Positions 28,800-38,009 of a DNA stretch of 64,000 nt are shown here, one piece after another (the stretch's first letter is position 1; each line of letters opens with the position of its first letter). This DNA is from Sphingomonas sp. LT1P40 (GTDB lineage Bacteria > Pseudomonadota > Alphaproteobacteria > Sphingomonadales > Sphingomonadaceae): assembly GCF_036663835.1 (NCBI RefSeq), contig NZ_JAXOJT010000001.1:1550001-1614000 (forward strand). Direction: 5' to 3'. Under the pieces are notes generated by a model, which was not told where the DNA came from, made no database searches, and was given only the letters and a program-made list of their open reading frames with translations. The position numbers and the translations under genes are program-made.

Positions 28800-29452
28800 G
28801 CTTCGCGCGCCAGAACGTTGATCGCGATCGAGATGCGCGTGCCCGCCCCTGCATAGGGCCGCACCGAATGCATGAGCCATGACGGAAACATCACCACCAA
28901 TCCGGCGCGCGGACGCATCCACACTTCCTGATTGTCCACGCTGCCGTCGTCGCGGCGAAAACGCAGATCGGGTGCCGCCATCCTAACCATCGGAAAGCGC
29001 GGGTCGAGGAACGAGAGCTCGCCGCCCAGCGCCTTATCCGGCGATCCGGCATAGCCGTCATCGACATAATAGACCGTCGACCAGAAACTGCCGGGGTGCG
29101 CATGTGTCTGGTTCGCCGCCCCCCGTTTGGAGACATTGGCCCACATTTCCGCGACCCATTCGATTCCGCGGCTGTCAGCTCGCATATCGACTGCAAATTC
29201 CTTTGCCCGCGCGATGGCATGGTCGCGCAGCGCCTGCGCCGCTTCTCCGCCCCAGCGATCGAGATCGGTGCCGGACTGCCAGCCGTGCAGATTGGACTTG
29301 GCGACCCCGCGATCCTGCGTGCTGCGCGTCAGAATCGCCTGTTTCAGCGCCGCATTCCACTTCGGCGCATCAGGCCAGATTTCGGCGATCACCGGCGTGG
29401 CGAACAGCGCGCGGACGCGCGGCTCGCCGATGCCGGGTGCGGGCTCAGTCAT
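28796..29452 (-). CDS. Putative 2OG-Fe(II) oxygenase (TIGR02466-like)
   Basis: A 218-residue double-stranded beta-helix protein. [17 protein letters not shown] (HAH at 117-119), LSFLDPR (148-152) and [28 protein letters not shown] (His195, Arg206) make a plausible Fe(II)/2-oxoglutarate site of the 2OG-FeII_Oxy_5 group. The substrate is unknown. The ATG at 29452 overlaps the pgk 3' end by eight bases, so it is made with the glycolytic enzymes. The downstream gene is its degenerate copy. Confidence 0.8.
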   Translation of the reverse strand: MTEPAPGIGEPRVRALFATPVIAEIWPDAPKWNAALKQAILTRSTQDRGVAKSNLHGWQSGTDLDRWGGEAAQALRDHAIARAKEFAVDMRADSRGIEWVAEMWANVSKRGAANQTHAHPGSFWSTVYYVDDGYAGSPDKALGGELSFLDPRFPMVRMAAPDLRFRRDDGSVDNQEVWMRPRAGLVVMFPSWLMHSVRPYAGAGTRISIAINVLAREA

Positions 29453-30635
29453 GCAACGCCGCGACGCCGGGCAATTCCTTGCCCTCCATCCATTCAAGGA
29501 ACGCGCCGCCAGCGGTCGATACGAACGTGATGTCGTCGGCGACGCCCGCCTGATTGAGCGCCGCGACGGTGTCGCCACCGCCCGCGACCGAGACCAGCGA
29601 CCCCTCCTTGGTCAGCGCGGCGACGGTGCGGGCCAGCGCCATCGTTGCGGTGTCGAACGGCGGCGTCTCGAACGCACCGAGCGGGCCGTTCCAGACCAGA
29701 GTCCGGCAATTTTTGAGCACATCGCCCAGCGCCTCTGTCGCGGCGGGGCCGACATCGAGGATCATCTCGTCACTCGCCACCTCATGGACGTTGCAGGTGC
29801 GCAGGCTCGCCGGGTTCGCCGCGAACTCCTTCGACACCACCACGTCATAGGGCAGATGGATCGTGCAATTGGCCTTCTCCGCCGTGTCGAAGATCGCGTT
29901 GGCGGTATCGACCAGATCATGCTCGCACAGCGACTTGCCGACATCCACGCCGCGCGCGGCGAGGAACGTGTTGGCCATGCCGCCGCCGATCACCAGATGA
30001 TCGACCTTGCCGACCATTTGCCGCAGCACGTCGAGCTTGGTTGAGACCTTCGCGCCACCGACCACGGCGACCACCGGATGCTCGGGATTGCCGAGCGCCT
30101 TGTCGAGCGCATCGAGCTCCTTCTCCATCGCGCGCCCCGCAAAGGCGGGCAGCTTGTGCGCCAGACCTTCGGTCGATGCATGCGCGCGGTGCGCGGCGGA
30201 GAAGGCGTCGTTGACGTAAAAATCGCCCAGCGCGGCGAACCGATCGACCGTCGCCGGATCGTTCTTTTCCTCACCGCCAAAGAAGCGCGTATTCTCCAGC
30301 ACCGCGATATCGCCGGGCTGCAACGTCGCCACCGCCTCGGCATCGCCCTCCCAGTCAATATAGCGTACCGGGCGACCCAGCACCTGGCTGTACGGGCGAA
30401 CCAGCAGCGCCAGCGAGTTCTCCGGGCTTGGCACCTTGGGTCGCCCGAAATGCGCGAGCACCAGCACGATCGCGCCGCGATCCGCCAGTTCGGTCACGGT
30501 CGGCACGGTCGCGCGAAAGCGCGTGTCGTCGGTCACCGCGCCATCGGCCATCGGCACGTTCAGATCCTCGCGGACAAGCACGCGCTTGCCGGTCACATCG
30601 CCCATATCGTCCAGCGTCTTGAAAGCTCGGCTCAT
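29445..30635 (-). CDS. pgk: Phosphoglycerate kinase
   Basis: A 396-residue glycolytic kinase that interconverts 1,3-bisphosphoglycerate/ADP and 3-phosphoglycerate/ATP. REDLNVP near the N-terminus, [22 protein letters not shown] and the nucleotide loop GGGDTVAAL are typical. The ATG at 30635 overlaps the MOSC gene stop (ATGA). It is the fourth gene of the tkt-gap-MOSC-pgk operon. Confidence 0.97.
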   Translation of the reverse strand: MSRAFKTLDDMGDVTGKRVLVREDLNVPMADGAVTDDTRFRATVPTVTELADRGAIVLVLAHFGRPKVPSPENSLALLVRPYSQVLGRPVRYIDWEGDAEAVATLQPGDIAVLENTRFFGGEEKNDPATVDRFAALGDFYVNDAFSAAHRAHASTEGLAHKLPAFAGRAMEKELDALDKALGNPEHPVVAVVGGAKVSTKLDVLRQMVGKVDHLVIGGGMANTFLAARGVDVGKSLCEHDLVDTANAIFDTAEKANCTIHLPYDVVVSKEFAANPASLRTCNVHEVASDEMILDVGPAATEALGDVLKNCRTLVWNGPLGAFETPPFDTATMALARTVAALTKEGSLVSVAGGGDTVAALNQAGVADDITFVSTAGGAFLEWMEGKELPGVAALHD

Positions 30636-31084
30636 ATTTCGATCCTGATCTCGTCGCCCACCGCGATTTCGCCCGGGGCGATCACCATCGTACACGCACC
30701 ACCGCGCCAGTCGGGCGTCAGCGCCGCGCGCAATCCTTCCGCGAGTGCTTCCATCCGGTCGCAAGGATCGGTCTCACGACACACTTCCAGTACGACGTCG
30801 GCCCCGATCCGCAGCCGCACGCCCGAAGTCTGCGGCAAATCCAACCCCTCGACCAACAGATTCGCGCGACGCTGTTCCCACGGGATGTTATGCCCGACCT
30901 CGGCCATTGCCGCGGCCCAGTCGCCCGCTTCGATCAGCGACACCTGTCGCCGATGCGGCTTGCCCTTCATGCCGCCGCGAAAATCGCCGGATATGCCCCC
31001 CTCCAGCGTCACCCGCGCGCGATCGATGGTCTCCATCGGCGCGCGGGAAAACGGGTGGCGGGCGATTCCGGCGATCCGACCCAT
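30632..31084 (-). CDS. MOSC domain protein between gap and pgk
   Basis: A 150-residue protein resembling the stand-alone MOSC domain of molybdenum cofactor sulfurases and YiiM-type proteins. [44 protein letters not shown] and the ending [18 protein letters not shown] fit the MOSC beta-barrel. The cysteine in WRGGACTMV stands close to where sulfur-carrying cysteine occurs in the family. It lies flush against gap and overlaps pgk by four bases. Why it sits between two glycolytic genes is unclear. Confidence 0.8.
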   Translation of the reverse strand: MGRIAGIARHPFSRAPMETIDRARVTLEGGISGDFRGGMKGKPHRRQVSLIEAGDWAAAMAEVGHNIPWEQRRANLLVEGLDLPQTSGVRLRIGADVVLEVCRETDPCDRMEALAEGLRAALTPDWRGGACTMVIAPGEIAVGDEIRIEI

Positions 31085-32092
31085 TCAGCCCAACTTCGCC
31101 ATCACGCCGGCGGTGTCGACCATGCGGTTGGAGAAGCCCCATTCATTGTCGTACCAGCTGACCACGCGGACCAGCTTGCCGTCCATCACCGTCGTCTCCA
31201 GGCTGTCGATCGTCGAAGACGCGGGCGTATGGACGATATCGATCGATACCAGCGGTTCGTCCGAATAGACCAGCACGCCCTTCAGCGGCCCGCTTTCCGA
31301 CGCCGCCTTCAGGATCGCGTTGACCTCTTCCCGGCTCGTGTCGCGCTTTGGCGTGAAGGTCAGGTCGACCAGGCTGCCATCGGGAACCGGCACGCGGATC
31401 GCCGAACCGTCCAGCCGACCCTTCAGCTCAGGCAACACTTCCCCGACGGCGCGCGCGGCCCCGGTGGTGGTCGGAATGATGTTCATCGCGGCGGCACGCG
31501 CGCGACGCGGATCCTCATGGATCTGATCCAGAATCTTCTGGTCGTTGGTATAGGCATGGACCGTGGTCATCAGCCCGCGCTCGATCCCGATGCTGTCGTT
31601 CAGCACCTTGGCAACCGGGGCCAGGCAGTTGGTCGTGCACGATGCGTTGGAGACGATCGTGTGACCAGCCTCGATCTTGTCGTGATTAACGCCATAGACG
31701 ACGGTCAAATCGACGCCCTTGCCGGGTGCGGAGATCAGCACCTTCTTCGCGCCCGCCGCGATGTGCTTCTCGCAGCTCGCGCGGTCGGTGAAGAAGCCGG
31801 TGCATTCCAGCACCAGATCGACGCCGTTGGCGGCATGCGGCAGGTTGGCGGGATCGCGCTCCTTGGTCACCTTGATGCGCTTGCCGTCGATGACAATGTC
31901 GTCGCCGTCAGCCTCGACCGTGCCGGGATATTTGCCGTGGACGCTGTCACGGCTGAACAGCCAAGCGTTCGACTTGGCATCGGCCAGGTCGTTGATCGTC
32001 ACCAGCTCCAGCCCGCTGTCGGGCCGCTCCAGGATGGCACGCGCCACCAGCCGACCGATACGTCCGAAACCGTTGATCGCAACCTTCGTCAT
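31085..32092 (-). CDS. gap: Glyceraldehyde-3-phosphate dehydrogenase, type I
   Basis: A 335-residue NAD(P)-dependent enzyme of glycolysis/gluconeogenesis. The Rossmann start is [16 protein letters not shown] and the catalytic cysteine is in [13 protein letters not shown] (about 150-162). [13 protein letters not shown] C-terminal residues are present as [13 protein letters not shown]. The ATG overlaps the tkt stop (ATGA) and the stop abuts the MOSC gene without a gap. Confidence 0.97.
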   Translation of the reverse strand: MTKVAINGFGRIGRLVARAILERPDSGLELVTINDLADAKSNAWLFSRDSVHGKYPGTVEADGDDIVIDGKRIKVTKERDPANLPHAANGVDLVLECTGFFTDRASCEKHIAAGAKKVLISAPGKGVDLTVVYGVNHDKIEAGHTIVSNASCTTNCLAPVAKVLNDSIGIERGLMTTVHAYTNDQKILDQIHEDPRRARAAAMNIIPTTTGAARAVGEVLPELKGRLDGSAIRVPVPDGSLVDLTFTPKRDTSREEVNAILKAASESGPLKGVLVYSDEPLVSIDIVHTPASSTIDSLETTVMDGKLVRVVSWYDNEWGFSNRMVDTAGVMAKLG

Positions 32093-34068
32093 TCGCCGTC
32101 TCCCAGGACTTTCAGTTTCTCAAGAATTTTTGCGCTGATCGCGTCGGGGGTCAGCCCGAAATACTCGTACAGATCCTTGATCGGGGCCGACGCGCCATAG
32201 CGGTCGATGCCGAAGCGCAGCCCGTCGACCATCGTATAGCGTTCCCAGCCGAAGGTCGTGCCCGCCTCGATCGAGACGCGCAAAACGTCGCGTGGCAGCA
32301 CGTCATTACGATAGTCCGCATCCTGCGCATCGAAGCGCGACGTGCATGGCATCGACACGACATCCGCACCGATCCCCTGCGCCTCCAGCGCCTCCCGCAC
32401 GCCGACCGCGACTTGCACTTCGGAGCCGGTAGCGATCAGCACGACCTTGCGCGCCGCGTCCGCCGCACGAATGCGATAGCCGCCCTTCTCTGTCAGCATC
32501 GTGCCACCAGTACGCACCTGATCGAGATTCTGGCGGCTCAGCGCCAGCAGCGACGGCCCGTCCTTCTTCGCAATCGCCAGCGCCCACGCCTCCGCCACCT
32601 CGACCGCGTCGCACGGGCGATAGACGTCGAGGTTGGGAACCATGCGCAGGCTCTGGACATGCTCGATCGGCTGGTGCGTCGGCCCGTCCTCGCCCAATCC
32701 GATCGAATCATGCGTCATCACATAGATGACCCGCGCATTCTGCAGCGCCGACAACCGGATCGCCGGGCGGCAATAGTCGCTGAACACCAGGAAGGTGCCG
32801 CCGAACGGCACCACGCCGCCATGCAGCGCCATCCCGTTCATCGCCGCCGCCATGCCGAATTCGCGGATCCCGTAATAAAGGTAGCGACCGGCATAGTCCG
32901 ACGCGGTCAGCGGCCCGGTCGCCTTGGTCTTGGTGTTGTTCGATCCGGTCAGATCGGCCGACCCGCCGATCATCTCGGGGAACGCTTTGGTCAGCTGCTC
33001 CAGCACCAGCTCGGACGATTTCCGGCTGGCGACCGATGCGGGCATCTTGTCCCACTCGCCGAATGCCGCTTCCGCAGCCTTGGCCAGGTCGATGTCGCCC
33101 GCCATGCGCCGTTCGAATTCGACACGACCCGAATGGCTTGCCAGCCGCTCCTGCCACACCGCATGCGGTTCCGCGCCACGTTTGCCAGCCTCAAGCCATG
33201 CCGCGCGAATATCATCCGGCACCTCGAACGGCGCGTGGCTCCAGCCCAAAGTCTCGCGCGCCGCCGCAACTTCGGCCCCACCCAGCGCCGCGCCATGCGT
33301 CGCCGACGTGCCCTGCTTGTTTGGCGCACCCTTGCCGATGATCGTCGTGCAGCGGACCAGCGAAGGTCGCTCGTCCGCAATCGCCGCGTCGAATGCCGCC
33401 GCGATGCTTGCCGGATCATGCCCGTCACACTCGACGACATGCCAGCCCGTCGCCTCATAGCGCGCCGGAATATCCTCGCTCGACGACAGCGATACCTTGC
33501 CGTCGATGGTGATGTTGTTGTCGTCCCACAACACGATCAGCCGCCCGAGCTTCAGATGCCCGGCGATCCCGATCGCCTCGTGGTTGATCCCTTCCATCAG
33601 GCACCCGTCGCCCGCGATGACCCAGGTGCGGTGATCGACCAGCGATTCATCGAACACGGCGTTCAGATGGCGCTCGGCAATCGCCATGCCCACCGCCATC
33701 GCCAGCCCCTGACCCAGCGGCCCGGTGGTGCATTCGATGCCGGGAAGCTCGAAATTCTCGGGATGGCCGGCGCATGGCGAGTGCAGCTTACGGAAATTGG
33801 CGATGTCCTGAATCGTCGGGCGCGCATAGCCGGTCAGGTGCAACAATGCGTAGATCAGCATCGAACCATGCCCGGCCGACAGCACGAACCGGTCGCGGTC
33901 CGGCCATTTGGGATCGGCGGGGTCGTATTTCAGATAATCGCTGAACAGGACGGTCGCGACGTCGGCCATGCCCATCGGCATCCCCGGATGGCCGGAATTG
34001 GCGGCTTCCACCGCATCCATCGCAAGCGCGCGAATGGCGTTGGCGCGATTACTGAATGAAACGGTCAC
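32089..34068 (-). CDS. tkt: Transketolase
   Basis: A 659-residue thiamine-diphosphate enzyme of the pentose phosphate pathway. [28 protein letters not shown] and the ThDP motif [18 protein letters not shown]...WDDNNIT are intact, as is the pyrimidine-domain [14 protein letters not shown]. The start is a GTG at 34068 ([24 protein letters not shown]); an open frame continues 30 codons upstream without conserved content. It is the first gene of the operon and divergent from the zapA cluster. Confidence 0.95.
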   Translation of the reverse strand: MTVSFSNRANAIRALAMDAVEAANSGHPGMPMGMADVATVLFSDYLKYDPADPKWPDRDRFVLSAGHGSMLIYALLHLTGYARPTIQDIANFRKLHSPCAGHPENFELPGIECTTGPLGQGLAMAVGMAIAERHLNAVFDESLVDHRTWVIAGDGCLMEGINHEAIGIAGHLKLGRLIVLWDDNNITIDGKVSLSSSEDIPARYEATGWHVVECDGHDPASIAAAFDAAIADERPSLVRCTTIIGKGAPNKQGTSATHGAALGGAEVAAARETLGWSHAPFEVPDDIRAAWLEAGKRGAEPHAVWQERLASHSGRVEFERRMAGDIDLAKAAEAAFGEWDKMPASVASRKSSELVLEQLTKAFPEMIGGSADLTGSNNTKTKATGPLTASDYAGRYLYYGIREFGMAAAMNGMALHGGVVPFGGTFLVFSDYCRPAIRLSALQNARVIYVMTHDSIGLGEDGPTHQPIEHVQSLRMVPNLDVYRPCDAVEVAEAWALAIAKKDGPSLLALSRQNLDQVRTGGTMLTEKGGYRIRAADAARKVVLIATGSEVQVAVGVREALEAQGIGADVVSMPCTSRFDAQDADYRNDVLPRDVLRVSIEAGTTFGWERYTMVDGLRFGIDRYGASAPIKDLYEYFGLTPDAISAKILEKLKVLGDGE

Positions 34069-34204
34069 GGCAAGTCCCCTGATGCCGGGTCCGCATCCCG
34101 CCAAGACCCGGCGAATCGAATGTGGCGTGCCAATGGGGCGGGCGGGCGCGCGCGTCAACTGCCGGGGGTTGCGACCCCGCTAAAGGCCACCTATTCCCAA
34201 AGTT

Positions 34205-34390
34205 ATGGCGGAGGCGGCACCCCCCGCGCTCGGACGTATCGAGCGCGCCCTTGCCCGGATCGAGGCTGCGGCGGCGAAGCGCGCGTTCGATGCGGACGCG
34301 TTGCAGCGCCGCCACGTCGCGCTGCGCGAAAAGGTCGAGGACGCGATCGAAGCGCTCGATGCACTCATCGAAAAACAGGCGGCGGAATAG
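34205..34390 (+). CDS. Small coiled-coil protein upstream of zapA (ZauP-like)
   Basis: A 61-residue, Ala/Glu/Arg-rich protein that should form one continuous helix (about 8-58) with heptad-like spacing. Its TAG stop shares a base with the GTG start of zapA, so translation is coupled. In Caulobacter a coiled-coil protein, ZauP, is encoded with ZapA and binds it. Position and composition suggest a short counterpart here, but sequence identity cannot be checked. Confidence 0.7.
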   Translation: MAEAAPPALGRIERALARIEAAAAKRAFDADALQRRHVALREKVEDAIEALDALIEKQAAE

Positions 34391-34692
34391 TGGGTCAGGT
34401 CGCGCTCACCATCGCCGGTCGCACACACAATATCGCCTGCCGCGACGGCGAGGAACTTCACCTCGAACGCCTCGGCCAGTTGCTCGACAAGCATGCCGAC
34501 ACCGCCCAGCGCGCGTCCGGCGGCGTATCGGGCGAACGGACCCTGTTGTTTCTCACCCTGATTCTCGCGGATCTGCTGGACGAGGCCGAGCGCAATCCGC
34601 CGGCCGGCGTCTCGCCGGTGCTGCTAGACAATCTCGCGGATCGGCTGGAAGCGGTAGCGACGGCCCTTGAGGATCGCCCCGCGGACGCCTAG
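34390..34692 (+). CDS. zapA: Cell division protein ZapA
   Basis: A 100-residue protein that bundles FtsZ filaments at the Z-ring. The N-terminal VALTIAGRTHNIACRDGEELHLERLGQLLDKH is the ZapA globular domain, and the C-terminal helix is the coiled coil, with an insertion typical of alphaproteobacterial members. The start is GTG 34390, overlapping the previous stop as TAGTG. The 6S RNA and 5-FTHF cyclo-ligase follow, the classical order. Confidence 0.9.
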   Translation: MGQVALTIAGRTHNIACRDGEELHLERLGQLLDKHADTAQRASGGVSGERTLLFLTLILADLLDEAERNPPAGVSPVLLDNLADRLEAVATALEDRPADA

Positions 34693-34697
34693 ATAGG

Positions 34698-34862
34698 GGT
34701 TGGCGGTTCTGCCCGGTACGAGCTTTAGCGATTATCCCTGAGGCGATTCATCATCCATGGGGGCGGTCCCTGTGCAGATCCTGGTCTGCTGCATATTGCC
34801 CCCACCTGACGTACTTGGCGTCAGAGGATATTCTAGCACCGGCCCATGGTGGTTCCGCCACA
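34698..34862 (+). ncRNA. ssrS: 6S RNA (SsrS)
   Basis: About 165 bases between zapA and the 5-formyltetrahydrofolate cyclo-ligase gene, the standard 6S locus. The ends pair: GGCGG near 34702-34706 with CCGCC at 34855-34859, and CCGGT with ACCGG just inside, closing a long interrupted stem. A run of six T at 34865-34870 follows. 6S RNA mimics an open promoter and sequesters sigma70 holoenzyme in stationary phase. The call rests on location and terminal pairing, not on a covariance model, and the exact ends are approximate. Confidence 0.75.
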
Positions 34863-34886
34863 TGTTTTTTGTCAGCGTTACTGAGA

Positions 34887-34968
34887 GCCGCACCAGCCCG
34901 CTCCCCTACCCGGCCACCCAACGACAGTACCATATGGGTGGCCGGGTGGGGGAGCGGGCTGGTGCGGC
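34887..34968. repeat. 34-bp-arm inverted repeat between 6S RNA and cyclo-ligase
   Basis: Arms 34887-34920 and 34935-34968 are complementary over 34 bases with a single T-G wobble; the loop is 14 bases. It is the longest hairpin in the window and lies 25 bases after the 6S terminal stem. It can terminate or insulate the 6S transcript from the downstream gene, or be a dispersed palindromic element. No transposase is nearby. Confidence 0.9.
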
Positions 34969-34997
34969 AGCCGCTTCGCGTCTAGCGAAGCCAACAG

Positions 34998-35552
34998 ATG
35001 ACCGATGACAAACGCACCCTTCGCGCCCGGATGCGCTCGTTGCGCGACGAGTTCGCCATGACGATCGGCGGCGTGATCCAGCCGCCCCCTGCACTTGTCG
35101 CGCGTTTCGGTCCGCGTATCGTCATCTCCAGCTATGTCCCGGTCGGCAGCGAAGCCGACCCGACTGCCATCGCCTGGGAAGCCCGCGCGCGTGGCTGCAC
35201 CATCGTTCTGCCGCATGTCACCAGCCGCGCTGATCCGGTCCGCTTCTTCGCATGGGAGCCGGGCCAGCCGCTGATCGACGGCCCGCTCGGCCTGCAACAA
35301 CCCTCGCCCGACGCGGTCGAACTCGACCCCGAAATCGTCCTCACCCCGCTCCTCGCCTTTGACGCCGAACTCAACCGGCTGGGCCAAGGCGCTGGCCATT
35401 ACGACCGCGTGTTCGAGCGTCTGCCGAATGCCTGGCGCATCGGTGTCGCCTGGTCGGTACAGCGCGTCGAATCCCTCACCACCGACAGCTGGGATGTGCC
35501 GCTCCAGGGAGTCGTTACCGAAGCCGCCGCCTATGGCGAGGCAGCGGCGTGA
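34998..35552 (+). CDS. 5-formyltetrahydrofolate cyclo-ligase
   Basis: A 184-residue enzyme that converts 5-formyl-THF to 5,10-methenyl-THF with ATP. The N-terminal RRTLR-like KRTLRARMR, the beta strand IVISSYVPVGSEADP, and the C-terminal signature LTPLLAFDAELNRLGQGAGHYDRVFE are present. It is often called fau or ygfA and typically follows ssrS. The ATG has only a weak purine stretch upstream. Its last codons overlap the DUF2842 gene (GTGA). Confidence 0.92.
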   Translation: MTDDKRTLRARMRSLRDEFAMTIGGVIQPPPALVARFGPRIVISSYVPVGSEADPTAIAWEARARGCTIVLPHVTSRADPVRFFAWEPGQPLIDGPLGLQQPSPDAVELDPEIVLTPLLAFDAELNRLGQGAGHYDRVFERLPNAWRIGVAWSVQRVESLTTDSWDVPLQGVVTEAAAYGEAAA

Positions 35553-35764
35553 ACCCGTCATGGCGCAAGCCCGTCGGCGCGCTCGGCATCGTCGCGCTGA
35601 TCGTCATCTGGTGCGTCCTGATCGCCAGTTTCTCACAGACGATCGGCACTTGGCCGGTCCTGCTTCAGCTGCTGTTCTATGTCTTCACCGGGATCGTGTG
35701 GATCATGCCGCTAAAGCCGTTGCTACAATGGATGGAAACCGGCAGCTGGCGTCGCCCGCAATAA
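35549..35764 (+). CDS. DUF2842 membrane protein
   Basis: A 71-residue protein with two hydrophobic helices (about 11-27 and 36-55) and the ending GIVWIMPLKPLLQWMETGSW, which marks the DUF2842 family of alphaproteobacteria. The GTG start overlaps the cyclo-ligase stop (GTGA). The function is unknown; the constant link with the folate gene suggests co-expression only. Confidence 0.85.
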   Translation: MNPSWRKPVGALGIVALIVIWCVLIASFSQTIGTWPVLLQLLFYVFTGIVWIMPLKPLLQWMETGSWRRPQ

Positions 35765-35808
35765 CACGTTCGGTTGCGGTTCACCCGCCATCGGCTTAGC
35801 ACGCCGCC

Positions 35809-37680
35809 ATGCGTATCCTGTCCCTCGCAGCCTTGCTGCTCGCCACCGCCGCCGCGCCCGCTTTCGCCCAGTCGGTCGCCCCAATCCTGACCACGCCCGA
35901 GGCGAAAGACGTGTGGACCTATGCCCGCCCCGCTGAGGCGCGCGTCACCCATGTCGGCCTCGACCTGAATGTCGATTTTACGAGCAAGACGATCGGCGGC
36001 ACCGCAACGCTCGACGTGCTGGCGGCGAAGGGTGCCAAGCAAATCATACTCGATACGCTCGACCTCGACATCGCCGCGATCACAGACGAACGCGGCGTGA
36101 AACTGGGCTGGTCGGTCGGCGCGAAAGACCCGCAGCTCGGCAGCCCGCTGACGATCGAACTCAACGGTGCGAAGAAAATCCGCATCGCCTATACCTCGAA
36201 GCCCGGTGCTCGCGCACTGCAATGGCTCGCGCCCGAACAGACCGACGGCAAGAAACTGCCCTATCTGTTCAGCCAGGGACAGGCGATCAACAACCGCAGC
36301 TGGATCCCGACACAGGACAGTCCTGGCATCCGTCAGACCTGGTCCGCATCAATCACCGTGCCGGACGGCTTTGTCGCGGTGATGAGCGGCGCGATGCGCG
36401 ACGGCGAGCGGGGCGAATTGCTGCCCCATCAAAAGCGCCGTTTCCGCTTCAGCATGGACAAGCCGGTCCCGCCCTATCTGATCGCCATTGCGGTCGGCGA
36501 CCTGAAGTTCAAACCGATCGGCCCACGTTCGGGCGTGTGGTCCGAACCCGGCCTGCTCGATGCAGCGGTCAGCGAATTCGCTGATGTCGAGAAGATGATC
36601 GATGCTGCACAGGCACTGTACGGTCCCTATCGCTGGGGCCGCTACGACATGCTCGTCCTGCCGCCCAGCTTCCCGTTCGGCGGCATGGAGAATCCCAACC
36701 TCACCTTCCTCACGCCCACGCTGCTGACCGGCGACCGCTCGAACACCGATGTCGTCGCGCATGAATTGGCGCATAGCTGGTCGGGCAACCTCGTCACCAA
36801 CGCGACCTGGGCCGACAGCTGGCTGAACGAAGGCTTCACCACCTATTTCGAGACGCGGATCATGGAGGCGCTGTACGGCAAGGAGCGCGCCGCCATTTAC
36901 GCCGACCTCGACTACACCGGCATGGTCCGCGACGTGAAGAACGCGGGTGGCGACGCGGCCAAATCGACCCGCCTTCACAGCGATCCGGGCAACAGCGCGG
37001 GCCAACTCGATTACCTCAAGGGCAGCACCTTCCTGCGCACCATCGAGACGGCTGTCGGCCGCGCCAAATGGGACGTGTATCTGCGCGGCTATTTCAACCG
37101 CCACGCCTTTCAGCCACAGACCAGCGCCGGGTTCCTTGTCGATATCCGCAAGCACCTCATCAAGGGCAACCGCGCGCTGGAGGCCAAGCTCCAGCTCGAC
37201 CGCTGGGTGTATCAGCCCGGCATTCCATCAAACGCCATCCATGTGAAATCGGCCACGCTGGCCAAGGTCGATACCGCGCTCGCCGCGTTCAATGCAGGCG
37301 GCCCTGCCTCCGCCATCGATACCAATGGCTGGCAGACCCAGCAGTGGAAACGCCTGCTCGACGGCCTCCCCCGCCAGCAAACCGCCGCACGGTTGAAGGA
37401 ACTGGACGACGCGCTAGGCCTCACGAAATCGACCAACGCCTATATCCAGTCGGCATGGTTCGATCTCGCCATCGCCAACCGCTACGATCCCATTATCCCC
37501 GCACTGGAAGTCTATCTCACCCGCGTCGGCCGCAACCTGCTCGTGACCCCGCTCTATCGCGGGCTGAAAGCACAGGGCGAATGGGGCGAGCCCATCGCCC
37601 GCCGCATTTTTTCAAAGGCAAAACCCGGATACCATCCGGTGACGGTCGGCGCGGTGACGAAGATCCTCGACGCAAAATAG
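35809..37680 (+). CDS. M1 family metallopeptidase (aminopeptidase)
   Basis: A 623-residue exported zinc aminopeptidase. The signal peptide ends near AFAQS (about 21). The exopeptidase motif is GGMENPNLTF and the zinc motif is HELAHSWSGNLVTN with the downstream glutamate in WLNEGFTTYFE. The C-terminal helical domain resembles leukotriene A4 hydrolase (LTA4H-like). It probably degrades peptides in the periplasm. It stands alone, 44 bases after the DUF2842 gene, and is followed by a strong hairpin. Confidence 0.93.
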   Translation: MRILSLAALLLATAAAPAFAQSVAPILTTPEAKDVWTYARPAEARVTHVGLDLNVDFTSKTIGGTATLDVLAAKGAKQIILDTLDLDIAAITDERGVKLGWSVGAKDPQLGSPLTIELNGAKKIRIAYTSKPGARALQWLAPEQTDGKKLPYLFSQGQAINNRSWIPTQDSPGIRQTWSASITVPDGFVAVMSGAMRDGERGELLPHQKRRFRFSMDKPVPPYLIAIAVGDLKFKPIGPRSGVWSEPGLLDAAVSEFADVEKMIDAAQALYGPYRWGRYDMLVLPPSFPFGGMENPNLTFLTPTLLTGDRSNTDVVAHELAHSWSGNLVTNATWADSWLNEGFTTYFETRIMEALYGKERAAIYADLDYTGMVRDVKNAGGDAAKSTRLHSDPGNSAGQLDYLKGSTFLRTIETAVGRAKWDVYLRGYFNRHAFQPQTSAGFLVDIRKHLIKGNRALEAKLQLDRWVYQPGIPSNAIHVKSATLAKVDTALAAFNAGGPASAIDTNGWQTQQWKRLLDGLPRQQTAARLKELDDALGLTKSTNAYIQSAWFDLAIANRYDPIIPALEVYLTRVGRNLLVTPLYRGLKAQGEWGEPIARRIFSKAKPGYHPVTVGAVTKILDAK

Positions 37681-37716
37681 TGCGTCTATAGCGTTATGAC
37701 ATCACACTGATTTCCG

Positions 37717-37797
37717 CGTCACCCCGCGCTTGACCCGGGGTCCCGCTAATGGCGACCGCCCGAAGAAGCGGGACCCCGGGTCAAGCCCGGGGTGACG
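37717..37797. repeat. 31-bp-arm inverted repeat after the M1 peptidase gene
   Basis: Arms 37717-37747 and 37767-37797 pair over 31 bases with one mismatch; the loop is 19 bases. The arms carry the motif GTCACCCC...TTGACCCGGGGTCCCGC, which shares its GTCACCCC end with the nuoG-nuoH repeat. It probably stops transcription of the peptidase gene and shields the convergent minus-strand genes. It is a dispersed palindrome rather than a U-tract terminator. Confidence 0.88.
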
Positions 37798-37843
37798 GGG
37801 TTAAAGCTGAATCATCATGCCGTGAAGGGAAGGATGCGATGGA

Positions 37844-38008
37844 TCAAACCACCCGCTTGCTCTTCGTCCGCCCGGTCAGGTGAAACAGCCGACACCGATC
37901 GCACCAATAGGCCCGCAAAGGCACGCTCGCCCGCACCGCAACCGCCAGCGCATCCGCCTCCGACCCGAACCGCGTCTTGCGCCGACAAACGCTCAGCCGC
38001 GTGCGCAC
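37844..38008 (-). CDS. 54-aa zinc-finger-like protein
   Basis: A short ORF, read here from GTG 38008, encoding a basic 54-residue protein. One Cys occurs in LSVCRRK (residue 8) and then a C-x2-C pair in YWCDRCRLFHLTGRTKSK (36 and 39), with a histidine at 43. The residues SEADALA between them and the CDRC..FHLT core match a small conserved sphingomonad family that I recall but cannot name. It begins one base after the DUF423 stop, with GGTGAGGTGAT upstream. It may bind zinc and nucleic acid. Confidence 0.65.
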   Translation of the reverse strand: MRTRLSVCRRKTRFGSEADALAVAVRASVPLRAYWCDRCRLFHLTGRTKSKRVV

Positions 38009-38009
38009 A

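Noticed and set aside
32413..34059. A 548-codon plus-strand frame opposite tkt.
   Set aside because: Antisense of transketolase with typical shadow composition.
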